The notes beneath the pieces are model-generated. The model searched no databases. It had not been told where the DNA came from and was given only the letters and a program-made list of their open reading frames with translations. From positions 62,001 through 126,000 of the forward strand of contig NZ_LYPC01000030.1 of NCBI RefSeq assembly GCF_001700435.1: DNA of 64,000 bases, in the 5' to 3' direction. This document shows positions 1 through 7,628 of the stretch, piece by piece (within the stretch, counting starts at the first letter, position 1; the number at the start of each line of letters is the position of its first letter). This DNA comes from Paenibacillus pectinilyticus (GTDB taxonomy: Bacteria; Bacillota; Bacilli; Paenibacillales; NBRC-103111). The translations under genes and the position numbers were made by a program.

Positions 1-379
1 AGGCCACTACCAAGAAAAACAATCATCCTTGCAGCAGCAGCTGGAAGAGCAGCAAATATCCTTCCAACAACAACTTGAGGAACAAAAAGCTTCCATTATT
101 CATCACTATCAAGGACAAATAGAAGACTTATTGGATCAAATGCAAGCGGAGCGGGATGCACGGGCACAGCAGTTTGAAGATGAAATAGAACGTATTTTGT
201 CGGAAACTCGACTTGAAAAAGAAGAACTCCTTCAGATGAATATGAACGACGAGGCACATCAGGAAGAGTTACATGCTGTGAAGGAAGAATACAGAAAATT
301 ACGTGAAGAATACGCTAAGCTACAAACCGAATATAACGAATGGATCGAGCTTATTGATGCTGACAGCCCAGTCGGGTAG
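1..379 (+). CDS. C-terminal part of a glutamine/glutamate-rich coiled-coil protein (possibly ZapA), truncated by the window start
   Basis: The reading frame is open from base 2 and ends with TAG at 377-379, so the true start lies upstream. The visible 125 residues are almost entirely Gln, Glu, Lys and Arg heptads with no membrane segment, which indicates a long coiled coil, and end in an acidic tail. The gene sits directly before a CvpA-like gene and in the wider neighbourhood of mutS2. In Bacillus that position is held by zapA, the FtsZ-ring stabiliser, so a ZapA with a long coiled-coil extension is a reasonable inference, but the diagnostic N-terminal domain is outside the window. Confidence 0.6.
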   Translation, partial: GHYQEKQSSLQQQLEEQQISFQQQLEEQKASIIHHYQGQIEDLLDQMQAERDARAQQFEDEIERILSETRLEKEELLQMNMNDEAHQEELHAVKEEYRKLREEYAKLQTEYNEWIELIDADSPVG

Positions 380-385
380 CCTGTA

Positions 386-940
386 GTGACACTGAATACA
401 CTTGATTATGTCTTAATGTCGATTATAGCGCTTGGGTTGCTCATTGGTTATTTCAGGGGATTTATTGCTCAAATTGTATCGATTGCGGGTATGATTCTCG
501 CCTATCTAGTTGCTTTTTATTTTTACAAGGATGTTGCTCCCTTACTGAAGAACGCAATCTCATTACCAACTTATCAAAATTATCACAAATATGAGTTCAT
601 CGTTAAAGGGCTCAATGTGGATACCTATATCCTCAATGCTATCGCCTTCGCGCTCCTATTCTTCGGGGTCAAATTGGCCCTCATAATCATTGGGAGAGCG
701 TTGAACATTCTCGCTAAAACCCCAGGACTCAATGCCATCAATCGGTGGAGTGGTGCATGCCTAGGGCTAGCGGAAGCTTTATTAATCATCGTAATCGCTG
801 TAAATGTCATGACCATCATTCCCTCTGATGGCTCCCAAAAGCTTTTAAAAAGCTCATCTATCGCTCCCTATTTGATCAACGAGTTGCCACAAGTAGCAGG
901 TAAGCTCCATGACCTGTGGAAACAGGGAATTTCCTTATAG
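386..940 (+). CDS. CvpA family membrane protein
   Basis: This 184-residue protein has four hydrophobic segments, at about residues 5-22, 27-47, 82-104 and 128-147, and matches the CvpA/YshB family of small integral membrane proteins (colicin V production family; exact role in Firmicutes unsettled). The start is GTG, seven bases after the preceding stop, with no strong ribosome binding site, so translation is probably coupled to the upstream gene. In Bacillus the homologue lies between zapA and polX/mutS2. Here a 2.8-kb segment separates it from mutS2. A strong terminator follows at once. Confidence 0.85.
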   Translation: MTLNTLDYVLMSIIALGLLIGYFRGFIAQIVSIAGMILAYLVAFYFYKDVAPLLKNAISLPTYQNYHKYEFIVKGLNVDTYILNAIAFALLFFGVKLALIIIGRALNILAKTPGLNAINRWSGACLGLAEALLIIVIAVNVMTIIPSDGSQKLLKSSSIAPYLINELPQVAGKLHDLWKQGISL

Positions 941-979
941 AAACTGCCTTCTTTCGTGTTGAAAGAGGCAGTTTTTATT
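941..979 (+). terminator. Rho-independent terminator after the CvpA-like gene
   Basis: An AAACTGCC arm and its GGCAGTTT partner enclose a short loop and are followed by a run of T. It begins right after the stop codon and closes the upstream operon. Confidence 0.85.
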
Positions 980-1083
980 GTTATTTTGGTGGTGTACGCT
1001 CCTGGGGGAGGCAAGTATCTGATGAAACCAATTTTCTGAGGTATCTACAAAAGTAAAGTAAGAAGCCTGCAGCCCTAATCGCT

Positions 1084-1679
1084 TTAATTCACGCCCTGCG
1101 TCCAGAACTGCCAATCGCCTCGGGTACCATGAGCTAACGGCTATCGCATTTGTCGAAAATTGCAACTGTCACCGATAAAGCAGCGTCCAGAACCTGCCAA
1201 TCTCTCTCGGCACCTCGATCCCTCGGCTATTACACACTCGAACGTTGAAATTATCACCGATACAGCAACATCCAGAACCTGCCAATCTCTCTCGGCACCT
1301 CGATCCCTCGGCTATTGCACACTCGAACGTTGAATTTATCACCGATAAAGCAGCGTCCAGAACCTGCCAATTTCTCTCGGCACTTCGAGCTCTCAGCTAT
1401 TGCAGTACTCGAACGTTTAAATTATCACACCGATCAATCAGCGTTAAGACCTGCCGATCTCCCTTGTCTCCTCGACCCCTCGGCCATTGCCCCCTCGAAA
1501 GTTGCAACTGTTAATCGCTAAAGCAACGTCTAGAACACGCCAATTGCCCGGTACCTTGAGCACTCTGCATTTGCCGCCTTCGACCGTTGCAATTGTTAAT
1601 TGCCAAGCCAGCAGCCTTCATCTCATCCCCATGCCTCCGCCGCCCGTAAGCCAGTTCCAATCTCTCAGCACCCAAATAA
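1084..1679. repeat. Seven-unit tandem repeat, 85-bp period, degenerate at the ends
   Basis: Units begin at about 1084, 1169, 1254, 1339, 1425, 1510 and 1595. The core of each reads roughly CGTCCAGAACCTGCCAAT, then CTCGGCACCTCGA, then a CTCGAACGTTGAA-like end. The units at 1169 and 1254 differ at only about five positions; the first and last units are much diverged. The period is not a multiple of three, so a conserved protein reading through the array is unlikely, and short open frames here are by-products. There are no spacer-like unique segments, so it is not a CRISPR. It fills the gap between the CvpA terminator and the zinc-ribbon gene promoter. Confidence 0.9.
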
Positions 1680-1795
1680 AGCTACCGATAGCCGTGTCAT
1701 TCTTAATCTTTCCGCAGCCTCCTTAAATATAAATTGTAGATACCACAGAAAATGCATCTCATCGATATAGCACTATCCGACCTAGCAAAAATTCC

Positions 1796-1824
1796 TTTAC
1801 ATGGAAACAAATGTTCGATATAAT
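1796..1824 (+). promoter_or_regulatory. Strong sigma-A promoter of the zinc-ribbon gene
   Basis: TTTACA at 1796-1801, a 17-bp spacer, and TATAAT at 1819-1824 make a near-consensus promoter. The upstream in-frame ATG at 1801 overlaps the -35 box, so it cannot be the translation start of this transcript. Confidence 0.85.
1805..1816 (+). promoter_or_regulatory. LexA-like (SOS) box 1, inside the promoter spacer
   Basis: AAACAAATGTTC differs at one base from the Firmicute LexA/DinR core GAAC-N4-GTTC and lies between the -35 and -10 boxes. Confidence 0.65.
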
Positions 1825-1834
1825 ATAAATATAG

Positions 1835-1846
1835 GAACAAACGTTC
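1835..1846 (+). promoter_or_regulatory. LexA-like (SOS) box 2, at the transcription start
   Basis: GAACAAACGTTC is a perfect GAAC-N4-GTTC palindrome, extended by one base to GG...CC, lying about 10 bp after the -10 box. LexA bound here would block transcription initiation. Confidence 0.8.
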
Positions 1847-1866
1847 CGATCGAGGCGGTGCGTATT

Positions 1867-2496
1867 ATGGAGATGTTACTTGTTGAATCTTTGGAGAATA
1901 CGTTTCAAACTGAGGAAGATTGCGAGCAATTTTTGATTAAAAATCGCTGGTCTAATGGGTTCTTTTGCCCAAGGTGTGACCATCATATCTTTTATAAAGT
2001 GAAGACACGTAACTTGCTAGAGTGTAAAGAGTGTCGTACACAGATTTCGATCACGGCTGGTACCGTTATGCATAAATCTAAACTTTCTTTATTACTATGG
2101 TTCAAAGCCATTCGAATCATCTTACAAGATGAGATGACATACACTGTTGCAGCTTTTGCGAATCTACTTGGTGTGAATTATCGAACCGCTAGATTGCTGC
2201 TTGAGAAACTTCAATTCGCCTTAGAAAAGCGTTACGCACGTTCGCGTGAGCTTGCGAATCCAACAGAAGAAACGGAGATTCTGAATAATAGTGAAGAAGG
2301 TCTCAATGGGCGGAATAATAATATTAATAAGCATTCTGCTAAGAACATGAGGAATACGAGTGCTTTAGGAAGGTTTTTGTTTATGACAGCGAGGAAAGTA
2401 AAGCACACAACAGAAAATGTATTTAAAAAGTGGGGCGATGCGTTCTTCTCGGTGTATTTGTATCCCTATGTTTTGCGGTATTTTCAAGTCCGCTGA
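1867..2496 (+). CDS. Zinc-ribbon/HTH protein related to the N-terminus of IS1595-type transposases, with SOS-type promoter
   Basis: The 209-residue protein carries a zinc ribbon (Cys34, Cys37, Cys53, Cys56) followed by a helix-turn-helix-like segment at about residues 75-120. This is the arrangement of the transposase zinc-ribbon domain at the front of IS1595-family enzymes. The catalytic DDE domain is absent; instead there is a polar linker and a basic, aromatic-rich tail. I chose the ATG at 1867, which has a GAGGCGG ribosome binding site, because the ATG at 1801 lies in the -35 box. No flanking inverted repeats were seen, so it is probably a domesticated DNA-binding protein rather than an active element. 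Two LexA-like boxes suggest induction by DNA damage. Its function is unknown. Confidence 0.7.
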   Translation: MEMLLVESLENTFQTEEDCEQFLIKNRWSNGFFCPRCDHHIFYKVKTRNLLECKECRTQISITAGTVMHKSKLSLLLWFKAIRIILQDEMTYTVAAFANLLGVNYRTARLLLEKLQFALEKRYARSRELANPTEETEILNNSEEGLNGRNNNINKHSAKNMRNTSALGRFLFMTARKVKHTTENVFKKWGDAFFSVYLYPYVLRYFQVR

Positions 2497-2550
2497 AGGG
2501 TGCGACAAAGATAATCTAAGGAATAAGAATAAAAATCACTATCAAAATAT

Positions 2551-2587
2551 AAAAAATAGCCTCTTCACGTGAAAACGTAAAAAGGCT
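2551..2587 (-). terminator. Terminator for the cupredoxin gene (minus strand)
   Basis: Read on the minus strand, an AGCCT arm, an inner ACGT/ACGT stem and an AGGCT arm are followed by ATTTTTT. Confidence 0.7.
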
Positions 2588-2623
2588 TTGTGGCTCATTG
2601 TATAAAATTTATGCTTCGTTAAC

Positions 2624-3013
2624 TTATTCAACGATAAGTGTTGTTTTCATATCCGCGTGACCAGCACCGCACATGATGGAGCAATTGATTGGGAATGAAC
2701 CTGCTTTGTCTGGTGTAAATGTGACACTTTTCTTACCATTGCTCAAGTTAATATTGAACTCTTTAATAGCTGCCCCATGAATGCCTTGCGAATTATCAAG
2801 TGTGATTGTGACGGGTTGGCCTTTTTTGACGTGGTATTCGGATTGATCGTATTTATAGTTGGTAGCTTTTAAAACGATTTGCTGTCCAGCTGCTGCGTCG
2901 GTAGAGGCGGCTGGCGTGGTGGTGGACTCGGATGATTTGGAATCTTTGTTTCCGCATGCTGTGATGGCAATGACAATAGCTAGTCCCATCATGAGAATGA
3001 TTAGTTTTTTCAT
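2624..3013 (-). CDS. Lipoprotein with a CuA-type cupredoxin domain
   Basis: The 129-residue protein has a lipoprotein signal peptide (lipobox ITAC, lipidated Cys20), a Ser/Thr/Ala-rich linker, and a cupredoxin fold. Likely copper ligands are His79 and the cluster Cys111, Cys115, His119 and Met122 (CSIMCGAGHADM). That is the CuA pattern of cytochrome oxidase subunit II without its membrane helices and fused domains. It is probably anchored on the outer face of the membrane and carries electrons or copper. The start ATG at 3013 is preceded by GGAGGG; a longer frame starting at 3085 would put a non-secretory stretch before the signal peptide and is unlikely. It stands alone, with no oxidase genes nearby. 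Confidence 0.85.
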   Translation of the reverse strand: MKKLIILMMGLAIVIAITACGNKDSKSSESTTTPAASTDAAAGQQIVLKATNYKYDQSEYHVKKGQPVTITLDNSQGIHGAAIKEFNINLSNGKKSVTFTPDKAGSFPINCSIMCGAGHADMKTTLIVE

Positions 3014-3102
3014 GGGTATAACCCTCCGTATACATAATGATTTCTCCATCATTGTACACGACCTATTACCAAAATACAGTGACAAACTAGTGAAACCACA
3101 TA

Positions 3103-3150
3103 GAAAAGATCGGCCCGGCGAGTAGGAACGCTGCAGACCGATCTTTTTTT
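3103..3150. terminator. Bidirectional terminator between the cupredoxin and YvlD-like genes
   Basis: AGATCGG at 3107 pairs with CCGATCT at 3138, with A-rich DNA on the left and a T run on the right, so it can stop transcription from either side. It separates the two minus-strand genes into independent units. Confidence 0.75.
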
Positions 3151-3188
3151 GGCTTTACCTGGGCTGTCAGCTATCGAAGCGGACAGTG

Positions 3189-3557
3189 TTATCGACGATC
3201 TTCTCTTCCTGAGATGCCCTGTTCGAAAGGGGTTTTAACAGGAATGAACAAGTCGATGATCCCAATGACTAAAGCGGCTAATATGGCACCTATCATGCTC
3301 GTAGATACATTGCTCACGATAAATTGAGCGGCCCAAATGACGAGCGCACTCACTAGAAAACCTACGATTCCTCTGCCAAATGGAGTGATTTGTTTGCCGA
3401 AGATGCCTTCAATGATCCAAGCAGCGATGGCAATGACTAGTGCTAAGAAAAAAGCACTCCAGAATCCACCGACCTTAAATCCAGGCACTAACCAACTCAC
3501 AAACATTAAAACCAAAGCCGAAACAATAAACCTTACTAGATGTCCAAGAAGATGCAT
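3189..3557 (-). CDS. Phage holin family (YvlD-like) membrane protein
   Basis: A 122-residue protein made almost wholly of four hydrophobic segments, with short polar termini. The pattern fits the Phage_holin_4_2/YvlD family, which is common on bacterial chromosomes and linked in Bacillus to envelope-stress operons rather than phage lysis. The start ATG has an ideal AAGGAGG seven bases upstream. There is no phage gene nearby. The 240-bp gap before mutS2 on the other side contains a small palindrome, GCAAGTTACTTGC, near 3620. Confidence 0.8.
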   Translation of the reverse strand: MHLLGHLVRFIVSALVLMFVSWLVPGFKVGGFWSAFFLALVIAIAAWIIEGIFGKQITPFGRGIVGFLVSALVIWAAQFIVSNVSTSMIGAILAALVIGIIDLFIPVKTPFEQGISGREDRR

Positions 3558-3809
3558 GTCGTGAACCTCCTTCTTTTTGTCTAGGAGTAGGAATCCTGCG
3601 ACAAGAAGCGATTTTTAATGCAAGTTACTTGCAAGTTGCTTTGATCGTGACGATTTGCATTCCTTTGGCAGAGGATTAGATGCACAACTTAGTGTATCCA
3701 AAATTATGATATTTATGGTGGGTAGTATCTTCCATATAATCATTGTCTCCGTAGCTAATCAGGTTCTTTTTGGTTTATAATATAGGGTAGAGAAAAGAGG
3801 TTGGGAACG

Positions 3810-6170
3810 TTGAATCCGAAAATTATAAAAACATTAGAATACGTGAAGATTTTACATAAGCTTGAGCATCATGCGTCAACATCACTTGGCAAAGATGCGG
3901 CTCTTAAGTTAGAACCCAAAGGGGATTTCGAGCTTGTTAAGCTGCGCTTGCAGACGACGGATGAGGCCGTTAATGTTGAACGGCTGAAAGGAAATGCTCC
4001 ATTCGGCGGTATTCGCGACATACGGTCGCCCCTGCATAGAGCTCGCATTGGCGGGATGTTAAATCCGAATGAGTTGTTAGAAATTTCTACAACGATGTTT
4101 GGAGCACGTAGGTTAAAGCGCTTTGTACTTGCTGTTCATGAGGAATATTCGATTCCGATGCTCAAGGCGCAAGTTGATTTACTGACAGAGAATAAACAGT
4201 TAGAAGATAAAATTAACAGCTGTATTGATGAAAATGCGGTTGTTGTGGACAGTGCTAGTCCTGAATTAGGGCGTGTTCGAAGTGAACTACGCACGGGTGA
4301 AAGCAGAGTCCGTGAGAGACTTGAGCAGATGCTGCGCAATTCGTCTGTTCAGAAAATGCTGCAGGACGTTCTCATCACGATCCGAAATGACCGATTCGTT
4401 ATTCCGGTTAAGTCCGAGTATCGATCGAGCTTTGGCGGGATGATCCATGATCAGTCGGCCTCTGGTGCGACGCTATACATTGAGCCGGATGCCATCGTTC
4501 AACTGAATAATAAGATTCGTGAACTCAAATTTAAAGAGGAAGCCGAGATTGAGAAGATTTTGCGGGCGTTAACGGAGCTAGTAGCCGAACAAGTTGATGT
4601 GCTTGTACTAGATGTTGATCTCTTGGCGGAGCTCGATTTTACATTTGCGAAAGCGGGCTTGGCAAGAGAGTTAAAAGCCACAATGCCAAGATTGAATGAC
4701 CGCGGCTTCATCAAAATTAAAAGAGGAAGACATCCACTCATTGCGCCAGAAGCCGTTGTACCACTGGACTTGGAGCTGGGTAATGATTACTCGCAAATAA
4801 TTGTAACGGGGCCCAATACGGGTGGTAAGACGGTTTCCCTGAAAACCGTAGGTTTGCTTAGCTTGATGGCGATGTCAGGGCTTTTTGTTCCTGCGGAAGA
4901 AGGCACGCAACTATGCGTGTTCGATGCGATTTATGCGGATATTGGCGACGAGCAAAGTATTGAGCAGAATCTGAGTACTTTTTCCAGTCACATGACGAAT
5001 ATCATAAGTATTTTGAGAGATATGACGCCCAAAAGCCTAGTGTTGCTTGATGAGCTTGGCGCTGGTACGGATCCAGCCGAAGGATCTGCGCTGGCCATCT
5101 CGATTTTGGACTATATTCATCAAATTGGGTGTCGCATTATTGCAACGACGCATTATTCTGAGTTGAAGGCCTATGCGTATCAGAAGCCTGGCACGATTAA
5201 TGCTAGTATGGAATTTGATGTTCAAACCTTAAGTCCAACATATCGCTTGTTGGTTGGTGTACCCGGACGAAGTAATGCTTTTGCCATTGCCGAGCGGTTA
5301 GGTTTATCCAGACGTATTATTGAGCATGCCCGTACACAGGTGGGAGAAGAAGATCAACGTGTGGAGTCGATGATTGCTTCTCTCGAAGAGAACCGACTGA
5401 TCGCGGAATCCGAACGCTATGCGGCAGAGGAGCTTCGCAAAGAAGCAGAAGCGATGCGCAAATCACTGGAGGCGCAGCAGCTGAAATTCGATGAGCAGCG
5501 GGATAAGCTGCTTGAGAAAGCGGAGCGTGATGCTCGCGAGGCTGTGGTAAAAGCTCGCCGAGAAGCCGACGAAGTTATCGCAGATCTTCGCCGCATGGCG
5601 CAAGAGGAAGCTGGCGGGGTTAAGGACCACCGTTTGGTTGAAGCCAAACGACGCCTCGATCAAGCGACTCCTGAGCTAAGGAGCAAACAGGTTCGCGCTG
5701 TGAAGAAGAAACCGGAGCAGATTGAAGCCGGAGATGAAGTGCGTGTCATTTCATTGGGGCAAAAAGGACACGTAGTTGAGCTAGTAGGCACAACGGAAGC
5801 CAATGTGCAGTTGGGGATTATGAAGATGAAGGTGCAGCTATCTAATCTCGAGAAAACAGGGAATGCGGCGCCATCGAAACAACCTCAGAAAACGGCAACA
5901 ACGCTAAAACGCACCCGCGACGATAATGTCAAAATGGAATTGGATATGCGCGGCATGAATATGGAAGAGGCACTAATCGAAGCGGATCGATTCTTAGACG
6001 AATCCTTTCTGAGTAATTTCGGGCAAGTTTATTTAATTCATGGCAAAGGCACAGGCGTGCTTCGTACAGGTATGCAGGAATATTTGCGCCGTCATAAGCA
6101 CGTGAAAAGCTATCGGATGGGGAATTACAACGAGGGCGGAGCTGGAGTTACGGTTGTCGAAATGAAATAA
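3810..6170 (+). CDS. mutS2: MutS2 endonuclease/ATPase with Smr domain
   Basis: About 786 residues, normal for the family. The MutS-like core has a Walker A GPNTGGKT from residue 334 and a Walker B VLLDELGAGTDP. A long charged coiled coil follows at about residues 510-625, and the C-terminal Smr nuclease domain contains LDMRGMN and HGKGTG. MutS2 recognises branched DNA or collided ribosomes and limits recombination. I prefer the TTG at 3810, which is spaced correctly from AGAGG; an alternative TTG at 3801 lies directly against that site. A TATAAT at 3776 may be its -10 box. In Bacillus mutS2 is close to cvpA; here the link is interrupted. Confidence 0.95.
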   Translation: MNPKIIKTLEYVKILHKLEHHASTSLGKDAALKLEPKGDFELVKLRLQTTDEAVNVERLKGNAPFGGIRDIRSPLHRARIGGMLNPNELLEISTTMFGARRLKRFVLAVHEEYSIPMLKAQVDLLTENKQLEDKINSCIDENAVVVDSASPELGRVRSELRTGESRVRERLEQMLRNSSVQKMLQDVLITIRNDRFVIPVKSEYRSSFGGMIHDQSASGATLYIEPDAIVQLNNKIRELKFKEEAEIEKILRALTELVAEQVDVLVLDVDLLAELDFTFAKAGLARELKATMPRLNDRGFIKIKRGRHPLIAPEAVVPLDLELGNDYSQIIVTGPNTGGKTVSLKTVGLLSLMAMSGLFVPAEEGTQLCVFDAIYADIGDEQSIEQNLSTFSSHMTNIISILRDMTPKSLVLLDELGAGTDPAEGSALAISILDYIHQIGCRIIATTHYSELKAYAYQKPGTINASMEFDVQTLSPTYRLLVGVPGRSNAFAIAERLGLSRRIIEHARTQVGEEDQRVESMIASLEENRLIAESERYAAEELRKEAEAMRKSLEAQQLKFDEQRDKLLEKAERDAREAVVKARREADEVIADLRRMAQEEAGGVKDHRLVEAKRRLDQATPELRSKQVRAVKKKPEQIEAGDEVRVISLGQKGHVVELVGTTEANVQLGIMKMKVQLSNLEKTGNAAPSKQPQKTATTLKRTRDDNVKMELDMRGMNMEEALIEADRFLDESFLSNFGQVYLIHGKGTGVLRTGMQEYLRRHKHVKSYRMGNYNEGGAGVTVVEMK

Positions 6171-6262
6171 ATCTAAAATTTTTAATCCTTTTTGAAACTG
6201 ATTGTTTGGTGTTACGTATGAAATAGATATAAAAGAGTATTAAACCTTAGGAGGAATTTTAG

Positions 6263-6943
6263 ATGGGAATTTTCAAAAGACTTCGTGATATGACAATGGC
6301 TTCAGTTAATGATTTGCTAGATAAGGCTGAAGATCCGGTTAAAATGTTAAATCAGTTTTTACGTGATATGGAAGAAGATATTTTGGAAGCAGAGACTGCT
6401 GTCGCGAAACAAATCGCGATTGAGAAGAAATACAAGCTGCAAGTTGAAGAATCAGAAGAGATGGTAACGAAACGTACAGAGCAGGCGATGAAAGCCCTCG
6501 AAGCAGGGAATGAAGATTTAGCCCGCCGCGCTCTAGAAGATAAGAAAGAGCACCAAGCTCGTTACGATGAACTGAAACGTCAATATGATCTAGCGAAAAC
6601 GAATGCGGACCAACTTCGTGCGCAATTGACGGAGATGAAAGATGAGTTCACAAAGATGAAAAACAAAAAGGATTTGTTGATTGCTCGTGCTGAAACAGCG
6701 AAAGCTCAAAAACAAATCAACCAAGCGATGTCGGGCTTTGGTACGGATAATGCGGCTAAAGGATTTGATCGCATGAGCGAGAAAGTTCTTCAAATGGAAG
6801 CTGAAGCGCAAGCAAGCGGAGAGATTCGTGCGAAAAACCGCAGCTTAGACGATGAGCTAGATGGTCTAGGCGCTAGCAAAAGTGGCATTGATGATGAGTT
6901 AGCGGCTATGCGCGCGAAGCTTGCTGAAAAAAAACAATCCTAA
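6263..6943 (+). CDS. PspA/IM30 (LiaH-like) envelope-stress protein
   Basis: The 226-residue protein is helical and coiled coil throughout, beginning MGIFKRLRDM, with the amphipathic first helix and the AEDPVKMLNQ segment typical of PspA/IM30/LiaH. Such proteins assemble into large rings or rods on damaged inner membrane. AGGAGG precedes the ATG. It heads a cluster with a DUF350 membrane protein, a 27-residue peptide and a zinc-ribbon protein, which suggests a shared membrane-maintenance role. Confidence 0.93.
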   Translation: MGIFKRLRDMTMASVNDLLDKAEDPVKMLNQFLRDMEEDILEAETAVAKQIAIEKKYKLQVEESEEMVTKRTEQAMKALEAGNEDLARRALEDKKEHQARYDELKRQYDLAKTNADQLRAQLTEMKDEFTKMKNKKDLLIARAETAKAQKQINQAMSGFGTDNAAKGFDRMSEKVLQMEAEAQASGEIRAKNRSLDDELDGLGASKSGIDDELAAMRAKLAEKKQS

Positions 6944-6954
6944 TGTTATACTAG

Positions 6955-6995
6955 GAGTACCTGCGAGAGACTGAGTCATACTCAGTCTCTACTCC
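6955..6995 (+). terminator. Hairpin between the pspA-like gene and the DUF350 gene
   Basis: AGAGACTGAGT and ACTCAGTCTCT form a perfect 11-bp stem with a 3-nt loop, flanked by a GGAGT/ACTCC outer stem. Only a weak T tract follows, so it may be a partial terminator or an mRNA-stabilising hairpin that keeps pspA levels above those of the downstream genes. Confidence 0.6.
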
Positions 6996-7063
6996 CGTTT
7001 AGGGCAAGTGATTGGACAATTCGATTGGAGTCTCTCTACTTGTGAAGGAAGGCAGGGGACGAT

Positions 7064-7483
7064 ATGAACGAAGAGGTGGATGTCTTGTTAAGCAACCCGT
7101 ATTTATCAACGCTCGCGTTTTTTGCTGTAGCTGTGGTCGCACTAGTTGTCTTTCTAACTATTTTTGAAATGGTGACGAAGTATGACGATTGGGCTGAAAT
7201 TAAAAAAGGAAATCTGTCTGTAGCTATGGCAACAGGTGGGAAAATTTTCGGGATTTGTAACTTGTTCCGATTTGCGATTCTAAACAATGACACCATGATT
7301 CACTCACTCGTCTGGGCCGGTTATGGCTTCCTGCTGTTAATGGTAGCTTACTTTATTTTTGAATTCCTGACGCCTTTCTTCAAAATTGACGAGGAAATTC
7401 AGAAGGATAATCGTGCAGTAGGCTTTTTATCCTTAATACTATCTGTTTCTTTATCCTATGTGGTTGGAGCTTGTGTAACTTAG
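7064..7483 (+). CDS. DUF350 family membrane protein
   Basis: A 139-residue integral membrane protein with four hydrophobic segments and acidic loops. The arrangement of two similar halves fits DUF350 (YjfL-like) proteins, whose function is unknown but which often lie beside PspA genes. A purine-rich GCAGGGG precedes the ATG. It is followed within 40 bp by a one-helix peptide gene. Confidence 0.85.
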   Translation: MNEEVDVLLSNPYLSTLAFFAVAVVALVVFLTIFEMVTKYDDWAEIKKGNLSVAMATGGKIFGICNLFRFAILNNDTMIHSLVWAGYGFLLLMVAYFIFEFLTPFFKIDEEIQKDNRAVGFLSLILSVSLSYVVGACVT

Positions 7484-7520
7484 TATCATACATAGAAGCA
7501 TAGTTTTGGAGGCTTGAATA

Positions 7521-7604
7521 ATGAAATACCTGTGGGGGACCTTGTTTGCTATTGCGCTTGTATTTGTAGCGGCAGGGGTTTATTATGTATTGAAATATGC
7601 ATGA
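7521..7604 (+). CDS. 27-residue single-helix membrane peptide
   Basis: ATG at 7521 and TGA at 7602-7604 enclose 27 codons. TTTTGGAGG lies eight bases upstream. The peptide starts MKYLWG, has one hydrophobic segment of about 19 residues and ends with a lysine-containing tail, as for a small membrane protein. It lies tightly between the DUF350 gene and the zinc-ribbon gene, all on the same strand. I know of no family for it; support is the ribosome binding site, composition and position. Confidence 0.65.
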   Translation: MKYLWGTLFAIALVFVAAGVYYVLKYA

Positions 7605-7628
7605 ATGCAATAGGTGGAGGATTACGAC

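Noticed and set aside
1084..1679. Possible CRISPR array
   Set aside because: The units are continuous 85-bp repeats with no unique spacers and no cas genes; degeneracy is spread over the whole unit.
1245..1726. Several short plus-strand open frames in the repeat array
   Set aside because: They overlap each other in different frames, follow a period of 85 bp (not a multiple of three) and lack ribosome binding sites.
1801..1866. Start of the zinc-ribbon gene at ATG 1801
   Set aside because: This ATG overlaps the -35 box and the following codons are the promoter; a ribosome binding site fits ATG 1867.
1867..2496. Active IS1595 insertion sequence
   Set aside because: No DDE domain, no flanking inverted repeats or target duplication seen.
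3189..6943. Prophage remnant suggested by holin-like and phage-shock names
   Set aside because: YvlD-like and PspA proteins are ordinary chromosomal envelope proteins; no phage structural or replication genes are present.
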